Origin: an uncultured Bacteroidota bacterium
GTDB taxonomy: Bacteria; Bacteroidota; Bacteroidia; Flavobacteriales; Flavobacteriaceae
Assembly (NCBI GenBank): GCA_902594745.1
Contig: CACJNF010000001.1
Span: 124,001 to 188,000 of the forward strand
Length of the DNA stretch: 64,000 nucleotides
Direction of reading: 5' to 3'
Position 1 is the first letter of the stretch, and the number at the start of each line of letters is the position of its first letter. The notes beneath the pieces were generated by a model. It was not told where the DNA came from. It made no database searches and was given only the letters and a program-made list of their open reading frames with translations. The translations under genes were made by a program, and so were the position numbers. This document shows positions 32,811 to 42,134 of this stretch, piece by piece.

Positions 32811-34484
32811 CTAGTGACCAGGATTTTGAGTTAAAGCCCCTTCTGAAGAGTCAATTGCATTCAGTGGAATAGGAAGTGCATTATGCTTAGCTGAAACTGG
32901 GTTAGCTCTTGCTCCAAATGGAGTAATAGTTCTACCCTCGTTAGAAATATAAGTATTTAATGCGTCAACCATGACACCCCATCTTCTTAAATCAAAAAGA
33001 CGGTGTCCTTCCATACCTAATTCAACTCTTCTTTCATGTCTAACTGCATTTCTAGCAGCAGCAGCATCAGTCCAAGCTGAGTTATAAGTATCTATTACAT
33101 AGTTAGGAGAAGCATCAGCACGTGGACCGTTCTTAGCTCTTGCTCTAACTTGGTTAACATATCCTCTACCAGTTTCAAGTGCACCAGTTTCAACAGCAGC
33201 TTCTGCAGCCATTAATAAAACGTCAGCATATCTTAAAATATGATAGTTAATTCCAGTTCTTTGCTCACCCCAACCACCGGTACCTCTGTTAGCATCGTCA
33301 CCAGCAGTATAAAGGTTTTTCTTGTTAACATAAGGACCAGATACATCTGTAAAAGATGCTCTAATGTTATCCTTACCTGTCATAGGTCCAAAACCATTTA
33401 AGTCAATTCCACGTCTTCCGACAGTGTAATCAAGTCTAGGGTCTAATGGACCAGTATGTGGACTAAATGGCTCGGTTTCGTAGATACCGTAGTCATTTGC
33501 TACATCAGATGTAGCCCAGTCAGCTTTAGGAAGACCATTTGCATCCGTTTGGAATGCATTAGTTAAGTCTTGGGAAGGCTGATAGAAACCACAACACATA
33601 CCACCTGTCATAGAACCAATTGGGAAGTTTAATGTACCTCCTCTGTTACCTTGTGGAGACTGACCTCCATCAGAAGCAAATTGGATAGCGAAAATCATCT
33701 CAGAGCTGTTCTCACCTGCAGATCTAAAGTTTGCAGAGTAATCTGGGTTAAGTGCATAATCACCAGAGTTAATTACAGCTTCTAGCTGAGAAAGAGCTTC
33801 TCCCCATTTACCTTGGTAAAGTAAAGCTCTACCTAAGTAAGCTTTAGCAGCAGACACAATTGGTCTACCTGGCTCACTTCTTGTAGATGATAGGTTGTTA
33901 GCAGCATATGAGAAATCTGCCTCAATAGCACTCCAAATAGGACCACTGTTTGGCTGATTAAACTCACTAGCAGCATAGTTTTCATCTGAAATGTAAGGTA
34001 CATTCACCCACATTCTTTGAATTTCAAAGTTATAGTGACCTCTTAAGAATCTGGCTTGAGCTAATTGAGATGTAAAATCACTTGGGTTATCTGAGTTGTT
34101 AATCAAGTCAATAACCGCATTTGCTCTGTTAACACCAGCAAAAAGAGCTTGCCATCTTCCTTCGAAATAAGGATTCGTAGATCCCCAGTCGAATAGTTCA
34201 ATAAGAAGCAAGTCAGCTTGGTCACCATCAGTTGATCCTTTATGAGCATCATCTGAGATTACGTCAAGCCACCAGTTGTCACCACTTTTTGTCCAATCTG
34301 CACCTGGACCTCCGTTTCTAATACCATCAAGCACTGAATAAGCACCTGTTAATAAAAGATCAACTCCAGTTGCGTTCTGTAGAGCAGCATCACTTAGCGA
34401 CCCTACAGGATCAATTTCAGTAAAGTCATCAGAACATGACACTAAAATTGACGCCGATAATAAAATTGTTAGAATTTTTTTCAT
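32811..34484 (-). CDS. SusD/RagB family outer-membrane glycan-binding lipoprotein
   Basis: This 557-residue protein has a lipobox at C17 (SILVSC) and the SusD pattern: an N-terminal TPR-like segment (DAALQNATGVDLLLTGAYSVLDG), the ARFLRGHYNFEIQRMW block near residue 145, SAAKAYLGRALLYQGKWGEAL near 210, and the C-terminal NAVRHERRVELGMEGHRLFDLRRWG near 490. SusD sits as a lid on the SusC barrel and catches glycan. It follows susC by 18 bp. Ligand specificity cannot be read from the sequence. Confidence 0.97.
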   Translation of the reverse strand: MKKILTILLSASILVSCSDDFTEIDPVGSLSDAALQNATGVDLLLTGAYSVLDGIRNGGPGADWTKSGDNWWLDVISDDAHKGSTDGDQADLLLIELFDWGSTNPYFEGRWQALFAGVNRANAVIDLINNSDNPSDFTSQLAQARFLRGHYNFEIQRMWVNVPYISDENYAASEFNQPNSGPIWSAIEADFSYAANNLSSTRSEPGRPIVSAAKAYLGRALLYQGKWGEALSQLEAVINSGDYALNPDYSANFRSAGENSSEMIFAIQFASDGGQSPQGNRGGTLNFPIGSMTGGMCCGFYQPSQDLTNAFQTDANGLPKADWATSDVANDYGIYETEPFSPHTGPLDPRLDYTVGRRGIDLNGFGPMTGKDNIRASFTDVSGPYVNKKNLYTAGDDANRGTGGWGEQRTGINYHILRYADVLLMAAEAAVETGALETGRGYVNQVRARAKNGPRADASPNYVIDTYNSAWTDAAAARNAVRHERRVELGMEGHRLFDLRRWGVMVDALNTYISNEGRTITPFGARANPVSAKHNALPIPLNAIDSSEGALTQNPGH

Positions 34485-34502
34485 TTTTTCTAATTTTTGG
34501 GG

Positions 34503-37500
34503 TTAAAATTTAATATTAATACCTAAAGACGATATGCTATTCGTAGGATATTGAGCGCTATAAACACCAATATCTAAAGCACCTCCTCTTGGTACTTCAG
34601 GATCCAGACCTGTAAAGTCAGTTAAAGTAAGTAAGTTAGTACCGTTATAGTACACTCTTGCACTAGATGCACCAAATTTAGATGCAATAGTATCAGGTAA
34701 TGTGTATCCTATTTGAAGAGATCTAAGTCTTACATAATCTCCACTTCTTACAAAGAAAGAGTTAGATGTAGAAAACTCACTGTTAAGTGTTGTTTCACTT
34801 AAAGCAGGTAATTCAGCACCAGTATTTGTAGGAGACCAAGAATCTAGAACTCTTGTACTTCTATTCCCGTTAAAGAAATAAGGAGTCTCGTAATATAATG
34901 CTGTATAATCAAATAGATCCATACCTATAGAACCATTCCAGAACATACTCATATCCCAGTTCTTGTATGCAAAATTCATATTCACACCAAAGATTAAGTC
35001 TGGGTGAGGATCACCGATCTTAGTTCTATCGCTATCGTTTATTATACCATCATTATTAATATCTTCATATTTAAATCTACCAGGACCAGCACCATCTTGA
35101 GTTGCATGGGCTGCTACTTCAGCATCATTTTGGAAAATACCAATAACCTTTCTTCCATAGAAGTAAGAAATTGGCTCCCCAACAGAAGTTCTAGTAATAG
35201 ATCCAATCCTTGTACTACCTCCAGAGTAGAACTCACTAATTAGTTCAGTTACTTCGTTCTTAGCTCTAGTAGCGTTAGCAGAAATAGAGTAAGTAAGACC
35301 ATTTGAAGTTACATCAGTATAGTTAATTGATAAATCAAAACCTGAAGACTTCATAGAACCTAAGTTTGTATATGGTGCAGAAGCATCAATTGCAGTAGTA
35401 CTAATTTTCTGAGTATCCTGAGCCACAAGTCCATCTGTAACATTTTCAAAAACATCAAGAGTCATTGTCATTTTATTGTCAAAGAATCCTGCGTCAATTG
35501 CAAAGTTTTTAGATGTCATTGTTTCCCAAGTAAGTAATGGGTTACCTTTAGATGCAATTACAGCACCTGCTGTAGCACCACCACTTCCTCCGAACGCATA
35601 AGCTCCAGTAAACTCATTTATATTAGAAATGTTAATATCTGCATTTGAGATACCAATTTCCTGGTTACCAAGCTCACCGTAGGATGCTCTAATTTTTAAA
35701 GTATCAAATACTGAACTATCAAACCAATCCTCGCTACTCACTAACCATCCAATACTTCCTGAAGGGAAGATTGCATCAGCAGTAGCTTGCGCGAATCTTG
35801 AAGTATCATCTTTTCTAACTGTAGCAGTAGCAAAGTACTTACCTCCGTAAGACCAGTTTGCAGTAGAGAATAAAGAAGAAATAGAGTTTGCGCTTTGATT
35901 TGCATAAGAAATTACAGGAACACCTGATCCATTACTTAGTAAATAGAAGCTTGGACTTTCAAATAAATAGTTTGTTCTTAAAGCTTGATGACCTTTAAAA
36001 TTATTCTTAGTAGACTCTGCACCCACTAGAAGATCCAATGTGTGGTCTCCAAATGTGTTTTTATAGTTTAAGAAATTTGTAACAACCCAAGAATCTTGTC
36101 TGAAACTTTGTTCAGTAAGCGTGTTGTTAGAAATTGCTTCACCATGCTCTGGGTTAAGAGCTGTAAAGTATCTACCATTAAGATCTCTCATTGTAATACC
36201 TGCAGAAGACTTAAATAATAACTCAGGAGTTATTTGCCATTTTAAAGAAATGTCACCAATTACTCTTAAGTTTTTGTTATAGTCATTTTTACCTCTAGTA
36301 AGGTCTGCAACCGGGTTGTTGGCAATACCAACTCTTGCAGAGTTAGAATATGTACCAGCAAAGTTTCCGTTTGTATCTCTTACAGGAACAAGTGGAGAAG
36401 AAAATGCAGCATTTTGGATTGGGTTCCCACTAGTAGTAAGTTCCTTATCATATGTTACATTTAAGTTCTCTGAAATTGTTAGCTTATCTCCAATCTTAAA
36501 CTCAGAGTTTAATCTTGTAGATGCTCTCTCATATCCAGTGTGAATTATTACACCTTCTTGATTTAAATAGTTAGCAGATAAATGGTATCTACCTTCTGAA
36601 CTACCACCTGAGGCAGATACAGATACGTTAGTTACCTCTGCTGGGTCGAATATAGCATCGAACCAGTCTGTACCTCCAGGCGCAACTTTAGCACCAGCAC
36701 CTTCATATTCAGCGCCACTTGGAATTGGTACATTCAAAAAGATAGGAACAGATGGAGTTGGTCCACTACCATACTGTGGGTGAGATGGAGTATTTCCATC
36801 ATTAAGAATACTCTGCCATGTCATATCAGCATGTTGCTGAACATTTAACATATCAGGGTATCTTGTAACCTCACTAATACCATAAGTAGCGTCAACCTCT
36901 AAAGTATTTTTAGAGTTATAGCTACCTTTTTTTGTAGTTACAACAATTACACCGTTCGAAGCACGAGCACCATAAATTGCTGCCGTACCATCTTTTAGTA
37001 CACTTATGTTTTCAATATCCCTAGGATTTATGTCTCTCATTACATTAGGATCTGTAGTCTGAATACCATCGATAACATATAAAGGTGAGTTATCGTTAGT
37101 AGTAGAATAACCACGAATTCTAACAACAGGAGCAGCCCCAGGTCCTCCACCAGATGTAACTTGCACACCAGCAACTCTACCTTGTAGAGCATCAGCAGCA
37201 TTTGTTACTTGTGTCTTGAATGCTTCTTCTGTATCAAGGGTACCAATAGCTCCAGAAAGAGATCGTCTTTGCTGAGTTTGATAACCAGATACAACAACTT
37301 CATCAAGAATGTCTACACTAGACATTAAAGTAACATTAATCTGACTTTGGTTTCCAACAGTTATAGTCTGAGATGCAAATCCCAAACTTGAAAAGGTCAA
37401 CTGGTCTCCAGTTGACGCATTTATTTGATAATTACCATCAAAATCTGTAACAACACCTGTGTTGGTTCCTTCAACTACAACTGTAGCTCCTGGAACAGGG

Positions 37501-37595
37501 TTACCACTTTCGTCAGAAACACTACCAGAGATATTGTTCTGAGCAAAAATTAGACTAGACGATAACATCAATACAACTAAAAAAGCTTTTTTCAT
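34503..37595 (-). CDS. SusC/RagA family TonB-linked outer-membrane transporter
   Basis: This 1030-residue protein has a signal peptide ending in IFAQ. A carboxypeptidase-D-like domain follows (NISGSVSDESGNPVPGATV), then the TonB-box region (VVVSGYQTQQRR). The plug domain contains the SusC-specific DALQGRVAGVQVTSGGG and IRGYSTTNDNSPLYVIDG. The rest is a 22-strand barrel with the C-terminal aromatic end NSISSLGINIKF. It imports oligosaccharides across the outer membrane together with SusD. No ECF sigma/anti-sigma or hybrid two-component regulator is next to it. Confidence 0.97.
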   Translation of the reverse strand: MKKAFLVVLMLSSSLIFAQNNISGSVSDESGNPVPGATVVVEGTNTGVVTDFDGNYQINASTGDQLTFSSLGFASQTITVGNQSQINVTLMSSVDILDEVVVSGYQTQQRRSLSGAIGTLDTEEAFKTQVTNAADALQGRVAGVQVTSGGGPGAAPVVRIRGYSTTNDNSPLYVIDGIQTTDPNVMRDINPRDIENISVLKDGTAAIYGARASNGVIVVTTKKGSYNSKNTLEVDATYGISEVTRYPDMLNVQQHADMTWQSILNDGNTPSHPQYGSGPTPSVPIFLNVPIPSGAEYEGAGAKVAPGGTDWFDAIFDPAEVTNVSVSASGGSSEGRYHLSANYLNQEGVIIHTGYERASTRLNSEFKIGDKLTISENLNVTYDKELTTSGNPIQNAAFSSPLVPVRDTNGNFAGTYSNSARVGIANNPVADLTRGKNDYNKNLRVIGDISLKWQITPELLFKSSAGITMRDLNGRYFTALNPEHGEAISNNTLTEQSFRQDSWVVTNFLNYKNTFGDHTLDLLVGAESTKNNFKGHQALRTNYLFESPSFYLLSNGSGVPVISYANQSANSISSLFSTANWSYGGKYFATATVRKDDTSRFAQATADAIFPSGSIGWLVSSEDWFDSSVFDTLKIRASYGELGNQEIGISNADINISNINEFTGAYAFGGSGGATAGAVIASKGNPLLTWETMTSKNFAIDAGFFDNKMTMTLDVFENVTDGLVAQDTQKISTTAIDASAPYTNLGSMKSSGFDLSINYTDVTSNGLTYSISANATRAKNEVTELISEFYSGGSTRIGSITRTSVGEPISYFYGRKVIGIFQNDAEVAAHATQDGAGPGRFKYEDINNDGIINDSDRTKIGDPHPDLIFGVNMNFAYKNWDMSMFWNGSIGMDLFDYTALYYETPYFFNGNRSTRVLDSWSPTNTGAELPALSETTLNSEFSTSNSFFVRSGDYVRLRSLQIGYTLPDTIASKFGASSARVYYNGTNLLTLTDFTGLDPEVPRGGALDIGVYSAQYPTNSISSLGINIKF

Positions 37596-37755
37596 GTTAA
37601 TTAAGTTTAGTTAATGTGCCGAAAGATAAGTTAAAATATTGTTAAAATGAAAAAAAAATCTATTAAAAATTGACACTTATAAACATTTAAATAACAAAAA
37701 TTACGAATATGATAATTTGAATGTTTTCAAGGCTTAAGGTATAATTTTCTGTTTA

Positions 37756-38661
37756 TTAATTAATTACACCTCTTAGGGTTAACCATTCTTTAACAATTTT
37801 TGTCCAAGATTCAATTGTACCTCTTTCTTTTGCAAGACCATATCCATGACCTCCATCTTCCCAAACATGTATGGAAGCTGGAACATTATTTTTTCTAAGA
37901 GCAGAATAATAACTAATACTATTTTCAGGAGGTGTACCCACATCATTATCAGAGTGAATAAGTATAGTTGGAGGTGTTTCCTGATTTACATTTAAGTCAT
38001 TAGAATAATTTTGAATGATGCTCTGATCAGGGTTATCGCCAAATAGACTATTAAATGTACCTGATCCATTTTTTTGAACCTCTATATTCATAGTGACTAC
38101 AGGGTAAACTAAAATTGCAAAATTTGGTTTATTAAGACCTAATTTACCTTTTGTTGATATAGTTGATGCTAAATGACCACCTGCAGAGAAACCTATTACA
38201 CCAACATTATTTGGATCAATATTCCATTTTTCTGAATTATCTCTTATTAATTCAATAGCTCTAAATGCATCATTTGATGCAACAGCTTGTTTACAGGGTC
38301 CATCATAATTATTTGGCAATCTATGCTTTAACATAAATGCATCTATACCCAATTCGTTTAACCAATTAGCTATTGAGATTCCCTCATTAGTAATGCTCAG
38401 AAATCTATATGCTCCACCTGGAATTACCATCACAGCAGGTTTATTCACATCTTTATTTTTTGCTGGGTAGTACCATAGCTCTGGATACTCTACCTCATAT
38501 ATATATGTACTTCCATCATTTTCAACAATTCTATCTTTTTTATTCAAATCACAATCCTGGATAATGTTATATAATGATATTTTTTGTTGAGCAATAATTT
38601 GAGTTGAAGATGACAATACTAAACTCACAATAAGAAATACTTGAAATATTTTATTATTCAT
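37756..38661 (-). CDS. Secreted alpha/beta hydrolase (esterase, acetyl-xylan-esterase-like)
   Basis: This 301-residue protein has a signal peptide ending in IIAQ near residue 25. The alpha/beta-hydrolase core has PGGAYR (oxyanion hole, near 81), the nucleophile elbow GFSAGG with S159, the acid in HSDND (D238 or D240) and the His in GGHGYG (H272). It resembles the esterase group that deacetylates xylan and other polysaccharides (BD-FAE/axe-type). It lies upstream of susC, in the same direction, and would remove acyl groups from the imported glycan. A gap of 160 bp separates the two; I see no strong promoter in it. Confidence 0.9.
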   Translation of the reverse strand: MNNKIFQVFLIVSLVLSSSTQIIAQQKISLYNIIQDCDLNKKDRIVENDGSTYIYEVEYPELWYYPAKNKDVNKPAVMVIPGGAYRFLSITNEGISIANWLNELGIDAFMLKHRLPNNYDGPCKQAVASNDAFRAIELIRDNSEKWNIDPNNVGVIGFSAGGHLASTISTKGKLGLNKPNFAILVYPVVTMNIEVQKNGSGTFNSLFGDNPDQSIIQNYSNDLNVNQETPPTILIHSDNDVGTPPENSISYYSALRKNNVPASIHVWEDGGHGYGLAKERGTIESWTKIVKEWLTLRGVIN

Positions 38662-38750
38662 ATCCCTAATATATTAATATTTATAAATCTTATTTTAAGA
38701 AAAATTTAAATTATAATAGTTTAGATTAATTGTATATTGGCCATCAGGAT

Positions 38751-38876
38751 ATGAAGATCAAGTGGACAATCAGCATTATGTTAATACTTACATCTGTATT
38801 AGTATCTTATTTGACAAATATTTGGTTGCTGCTTCTTTTTATTCCAATTGGGTCATTAATTTTAAAAAATAAATAA
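38751..38876 (+). CDS. Membrane microprotein (41 aa)
   Basis: This ATG frame encodes MKIKWT followed by two hydrophobic stretches separated by TN, ending with LKNK. The basic ends fit a two-span or re-entrant membrane peptide. Its TAA overlaps the ATG of the next microprotein (TAATG at 38874-38878). It lies in the gap between the esterase and the second penicillin acylase. The overlap chain with the next two genes is the main evidence. Confidence 0.5.
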   Translation: MKIKWTISIMLILTSVLVSYLTNIWLLLLFIPIGSLILKNK

Positions 38877-38965
38877 TGGAATGGTACGAAAAAAACAGAA
38901 AGATAATTCTTATATTATTCGCTTGCTATATAGTATTTCGAGTTATACAAATGACTCTGCTCTAA
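38876..38965 (+). CDS. Membrane microprotein (29 aa)
   Basis: This ATG frame encodes MEWYEKNRKIILILF and continues with a hydrophobic span. A polar N-terminus with charged residues is followed by one membrane segment. Its TAA overlaps the ATG of the penicillin acylase (TAATG at 38963-38967). Together with the 41-aa ORF it forms a chain of three coupled genes. The same DNA read in another frame gives a false N-terminal extension of the acylase. Confidence 0.5.
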   Translation: MEWYEKNRKIILILFACYIVFRVIQMTLL

Positions 38966-41010
38966 TGAGACTCTTTCTTTCAATATTTCTTTTTACTAGC
39001 TTATTAAACTCTCAAATCAATCCAAAAAATATTGATATTGTAAGAGATGAGTATGGAGTACCTCACATATTTACCAAAACAGATGCAGAGCTTGCCTACG
39101 GCCTTGCTTGGGCAAATGCTGAAGATGACTTCACTACAATACAAGAGGCATATTTAGCAGGAAATGCTATGCTATCAAAATATATAGGACTTAAGGGAGC
39201 TCCAGCTGATTTCATAACACAGTTTATAGGTTCTAAAGAGATCATTGACGAAAAAATAGGGGAAATCAGCAAGGAGTATTATGATATAATTTCTGGATAT
39301 GCTCAAGGTTTAAATTCTTATGCAAAAAATAATCCAGACAAAGTATTATATGAAAAGCTTTTTCCAATTACTCCTAAAATGATGATGATGTACAGTCAAC
39401 TTCAACTTTTTATTTCAAATCAGGGTGCTGACTGGGCAGGAAGAATTCTAAACAACGATACACAGGATGACTATTTAGATCAAAATCTTACAGGATCTAA
39501 TGTTATTGCTATGAATAGTAATAAAACCAATAATGGTGAAACTTTCCTAGCAATTAATACCCATCAACCTCTTGAAGGTCCTACCTCATGGTATGAAGTT
39601 CATTTAAATAGCGAGGAGGGCACAAATATTATTGGTACTCTTTATCCAGGGACTCCTCATGTTTTAATAGGAGTAAATGAAAATCTAGGCTGGTCTCATA
39701 CAGTTAATTATCCAGATAAAACTGATGTATTCAAATTAAGAATGAAAAATAATAGAAAATATATTGTTGATGGAGAGGAATACAAATTAGAAAAATTAAA
39801 AGCCAAAATTAGCATTAAAGTCCTAGGTATTTCAATTAACATAAATAGAAAATATTTTAAAAGCATTTATGGTCCAACCTTAAAAAATAAATCTGGGTAC
39901 TACTCAATTAGAACCCCAACACTTTTCAATATTAGAGCCCTTGAGCAATGGTGGAGAATGGGTAAATCTAAAAATTTTACTGAATTCTATAATAATTTAA
40001 AGATGAAGCAAATTCCAGGATTTAATATTGGATATGCTGATAGATATGATACTATATTTTATATATCCAATGGAATAATTCCTAAAAGAGCAGAAGGTTA
40101 CAACTGGAAAGGCATTGTACCCGGGGATACAAAAAAGACTCTTTGGAAAGAATATCATGATATTGAAGACTTACCTCAAGTTATTCAACCTAGAGCTGGT
40201 TTTATATATGATGCAAATCACTCTCCTTTTAAATCAACATCAGCTGATGAAAACCCAAAAGAAGAAGACTATAGCAAGAGAATGGGATATGAGACATATG
40301 ACAATAATAGATCAACTAGATTAATTGAATTAATTGAGAGTTATGATAAAATTTCATATGAAGATTTTAAAGACATTAAATACGATAATTCATTTCCATC
40401 AAAGTTTAACTATAATTTCATGGACATAAGTATAATTGAGACGCTAAAAATTGATCCCAACAATGATTTATTTGAAATGCTTGATATAATTCAAAAATGG
40501 GATAGAAAGACAGATATAGACTCAAATGGTGCTGGAATTTATGGCGTTCTATATTATCAACTTGTTTGGAGATATAGAAGTGAAATACAAAAAAACAATA
40601 ATACTGTAAGTAAGGAAACACTAATGTCAGCTTTAACAGACACTAAGTCATATTTAATTAAAAATTTTGGCTCCACCAACATAACTCTTGGAGACTTTCA
40701 AAAACTAGTAAGAGGTGATAAAGAAATTCCCATATGGGGGCTTCCTGATGTAATAACAGCTATGTCATCAAGACCATATAAAAATGGAATGCATAAAGTA
40801 ACCCAAGGAGAGTCTTACATTGGTCTTGTTAGATTTAATAAAGACGGACCAATTCTTGAAAGCATTATTTCTTATGGTAACTCAGATAACCCAGAATCAG
40901 ATCACTATACAGATCAAATGGATTTATATTCTAGATTTAAGACGAAAAAAATGACATTTGATAAAGAACAAATTTACAAGGAGGCTAAAAGCATTTACAA
41001 ACCTAATTAA
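38965..41010 (+). CDS. Secreted penicillin acylase family protein (S45, acyl-homoserine-lactone/aculeacin acylase-like)
   Basis: The start is placed at ATG 38965, which gives the signal peptide MRLFLSIFLFTSLLNSQ. A longer frame from 38881 lacks a signal and overlaps the microproteins. The 681-residue precursor has the alpha-chain element VRDEYGVPHIF and AYGLAWANAEDDF, the autocleavage G-S in LTGSNVIAMN near residue 185, and INTHQPLEGP and LGWSHTVN in the beta-chain. This resembles the acylases that hydrolyse long-chain amides such as AHL or aculeacin, unlike the lipoprotein acylase at 5447. The substrate is unknown. It ends 2 bp before the convergent bshA. Confidence 0.92.
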   Translation: MRLFLSIFLFTSLLNSQINPKNIDIVRDEYGVPHIFTKTDAELAYGLAWANAEDDFTTIQEAYLAGNAMLSKYIGLKGAPADFITQFIGSKEIIDEKIGEISKEYYDIISGYAQGLNSYAKNNPDKVLYEKLFPITPKMMMMYSQLQLFISNQGADWAGRILNNDTQDDYLDQNLTGSNVIAMNSNKTNNGETFLAINTHQPLEGPTSWYEVHLNSEEGTNIIGTLYPGTPHVLIGVNENLGWSHTVNYPDKTDVFKLRMKNNRKYIVDGEEYKLEKLKAKISIKVLGISININRKYFKSIYGPTLKNKSGYYSIRTPTLFNIRALEQWWRMGKSKNFTEFYNNLKMKQIPGFNIGYADRYDTIFYISNGIIPKRAEGYNWKGIVPGDTKKTLWKEYHDIEDLPQVIQPRAGFIYDANHSPFKSTSADENPKEEDYSKRMGYETYDNNRSTRLIELIESYDKISYEDFKDIKYDNSFPSKFNYNFMDISIIETLKIDPNNDLFEMLDIIQKWDRKTDIDSNGAGIYGVLYYQLVWRYRSEIQKNNNTVSKETLMSALTDTKSYLIKNFGSTNITLGDFQKLVRGDKEIPIWGLPDVITAMSSRPYKNGMHKVTQGESYIGLVRFNKDGPILESIISYGNSDNPESDHYTDQMDLYSRFKTKKMTFDKEQIYKEAKSIYKPN

Positions 41011-41012
41011 GA

Positions 41013-42134
41013 TTAACTAATAGCTTTTTTGTAAACATCCTCATACAGAGGAATTACTTTTTTGATATCGTACTTTATTGCATTTTCAAAAGCCTGTGAC
41101 TTGAATTTCTTTTTTAAGTTTTCATTAGATAAAATTTCTATAGCATTATTTGACATAGAATCTATATCCCCAACATCACTTGTATAGCCGGAGTTACCAT
41201 TTATATTTAACTCTTTAAGACCTCCAACATTAGAGGAAATTACAGGAACTTTCAGAGCCATAGCTTCAAGTGCAGCAAGACCAAAGCTCTCTTTTTCAGA
41301 GGGGAGCAAGAACAGATCTGATGAACATAAAATTTCATCAATTTCATTTGTCTTACCAAGAAAGACAACTTTGTTTTTTAAATCGTTTTTTCTTAAAAAA
41401 TCTTTTGCTTTCTTCTTATCTGGCCCATCACCTACCATTATTAATTTTGAGTTTATTTTTTGTGAGATTTTTTCAAAAATTTTGAGGACATCAATTATTC
41501 TCTTCAGCGGTCTAAAGTTACTTATATGAACTATTATTTTTTCATCTCCCTGTGCAATCATATTTCTTTCACATAGATGATGTTTATTAGCATATTTATC
41601 TATATCAATGAAGTTTGGAATTACTTCAATATCTCGTTTAATTCCAAAAAATTCTCTAGTATCATCTCTTAAGCTATTGGACACACATGTTACTATATCT
41701 GATTTATTAATACTGAAAGTAACTGCTGGTTTATAAAATGGATGGTTACCAACAAGAGTTATATCAGTTCCATGAAGAGTAGTAATTATAGGAATTTTAT
41801 ATCCATTTTCATCGAGTATTTTTTTTGCCATATATGCTGCATATGCATGAGGTATTGCATAATGCACATGAAGAACATCAATCTTGTGTTTAGAAACTAC
41901 ATCATATAACTTACTTGATAGAGCTAATTCATATGGTTCATATTTAAAAAGAGGATAGTCAGGAACATTAACCTCATGATAATGAAGATTTTTTGATAAC
42001 GCGTCTAATCTTACAGGTTGACTGTAAGTAATAAAATGTATTTCATGTCCTTTTTTAGAGAGCTCAATACCAAGCTCAGTTGCTACTACTCCCGAGCCAC
42101 CAAATGTCGGATAACATACTATTCCAATTTTCAT
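41013..42134 (-). CDS. bshA: N-acetyl-alpha-D-glucosaminyl L-malate synthase (bacillithiol pathway)
   Basis: This 373-residue GT4 glycosyltransferase joins GlcNAc to L-malate in the first step of bacillithiol synthesis. Diagnostic features are CYPTFGGSGVVATELG at the N-terminus, HVHYAIPHA near residue 96, TTLHGTDITLVG near 119, ISNFRPLKR near 204, and the UDP-sugar block EKESFGLAALEAMA near 283. The start overlaps the end of the GH3-hydrolase gene by 4 bp. It is the last gene of a long operon. bshB and bshC are not in the window. Confidence 0.93.
   Translation of the reverse strand: MKIGIVCYPTFGGSGVVATELGIELSKKGHEIHFITYSQPVRLDALSKNLHYHEVNVPDYPLFKYEPYELALSSKLYDVVSKHKIDVLHVHYAIPHAYAAYMAKKILDENGYKIPIITTLHGTDITLVGNHPFYKPAVTFSINKSDIVTCVSNSLRDDTREFFGIKRDIEVIPNFIDIDKYANKHHLCERNMIAQGDEKIIVHISNFRPLKRIIDVLKIFEKISQKINSKLIMVGDGPDKKKAKDFLRKNDLKNKVVFLGKTNEIDEILCSSDLFLLPSEKESFGLAALEAMALKVPVISSNVGGLKELNINGNSGYTSDVGDIDSMSNNAIEILSNENLKKKFKSQAFENAIKYDIKKVIPLYEDVYKKAIS

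Noticed and set aside
38881-38964. In-frame N-terminal extension of the penicillin acylase from ATG 38881
   Set aside because: It would hide the signal peptide that begins at ATG 38965 and runs through two other coupled ORFs.
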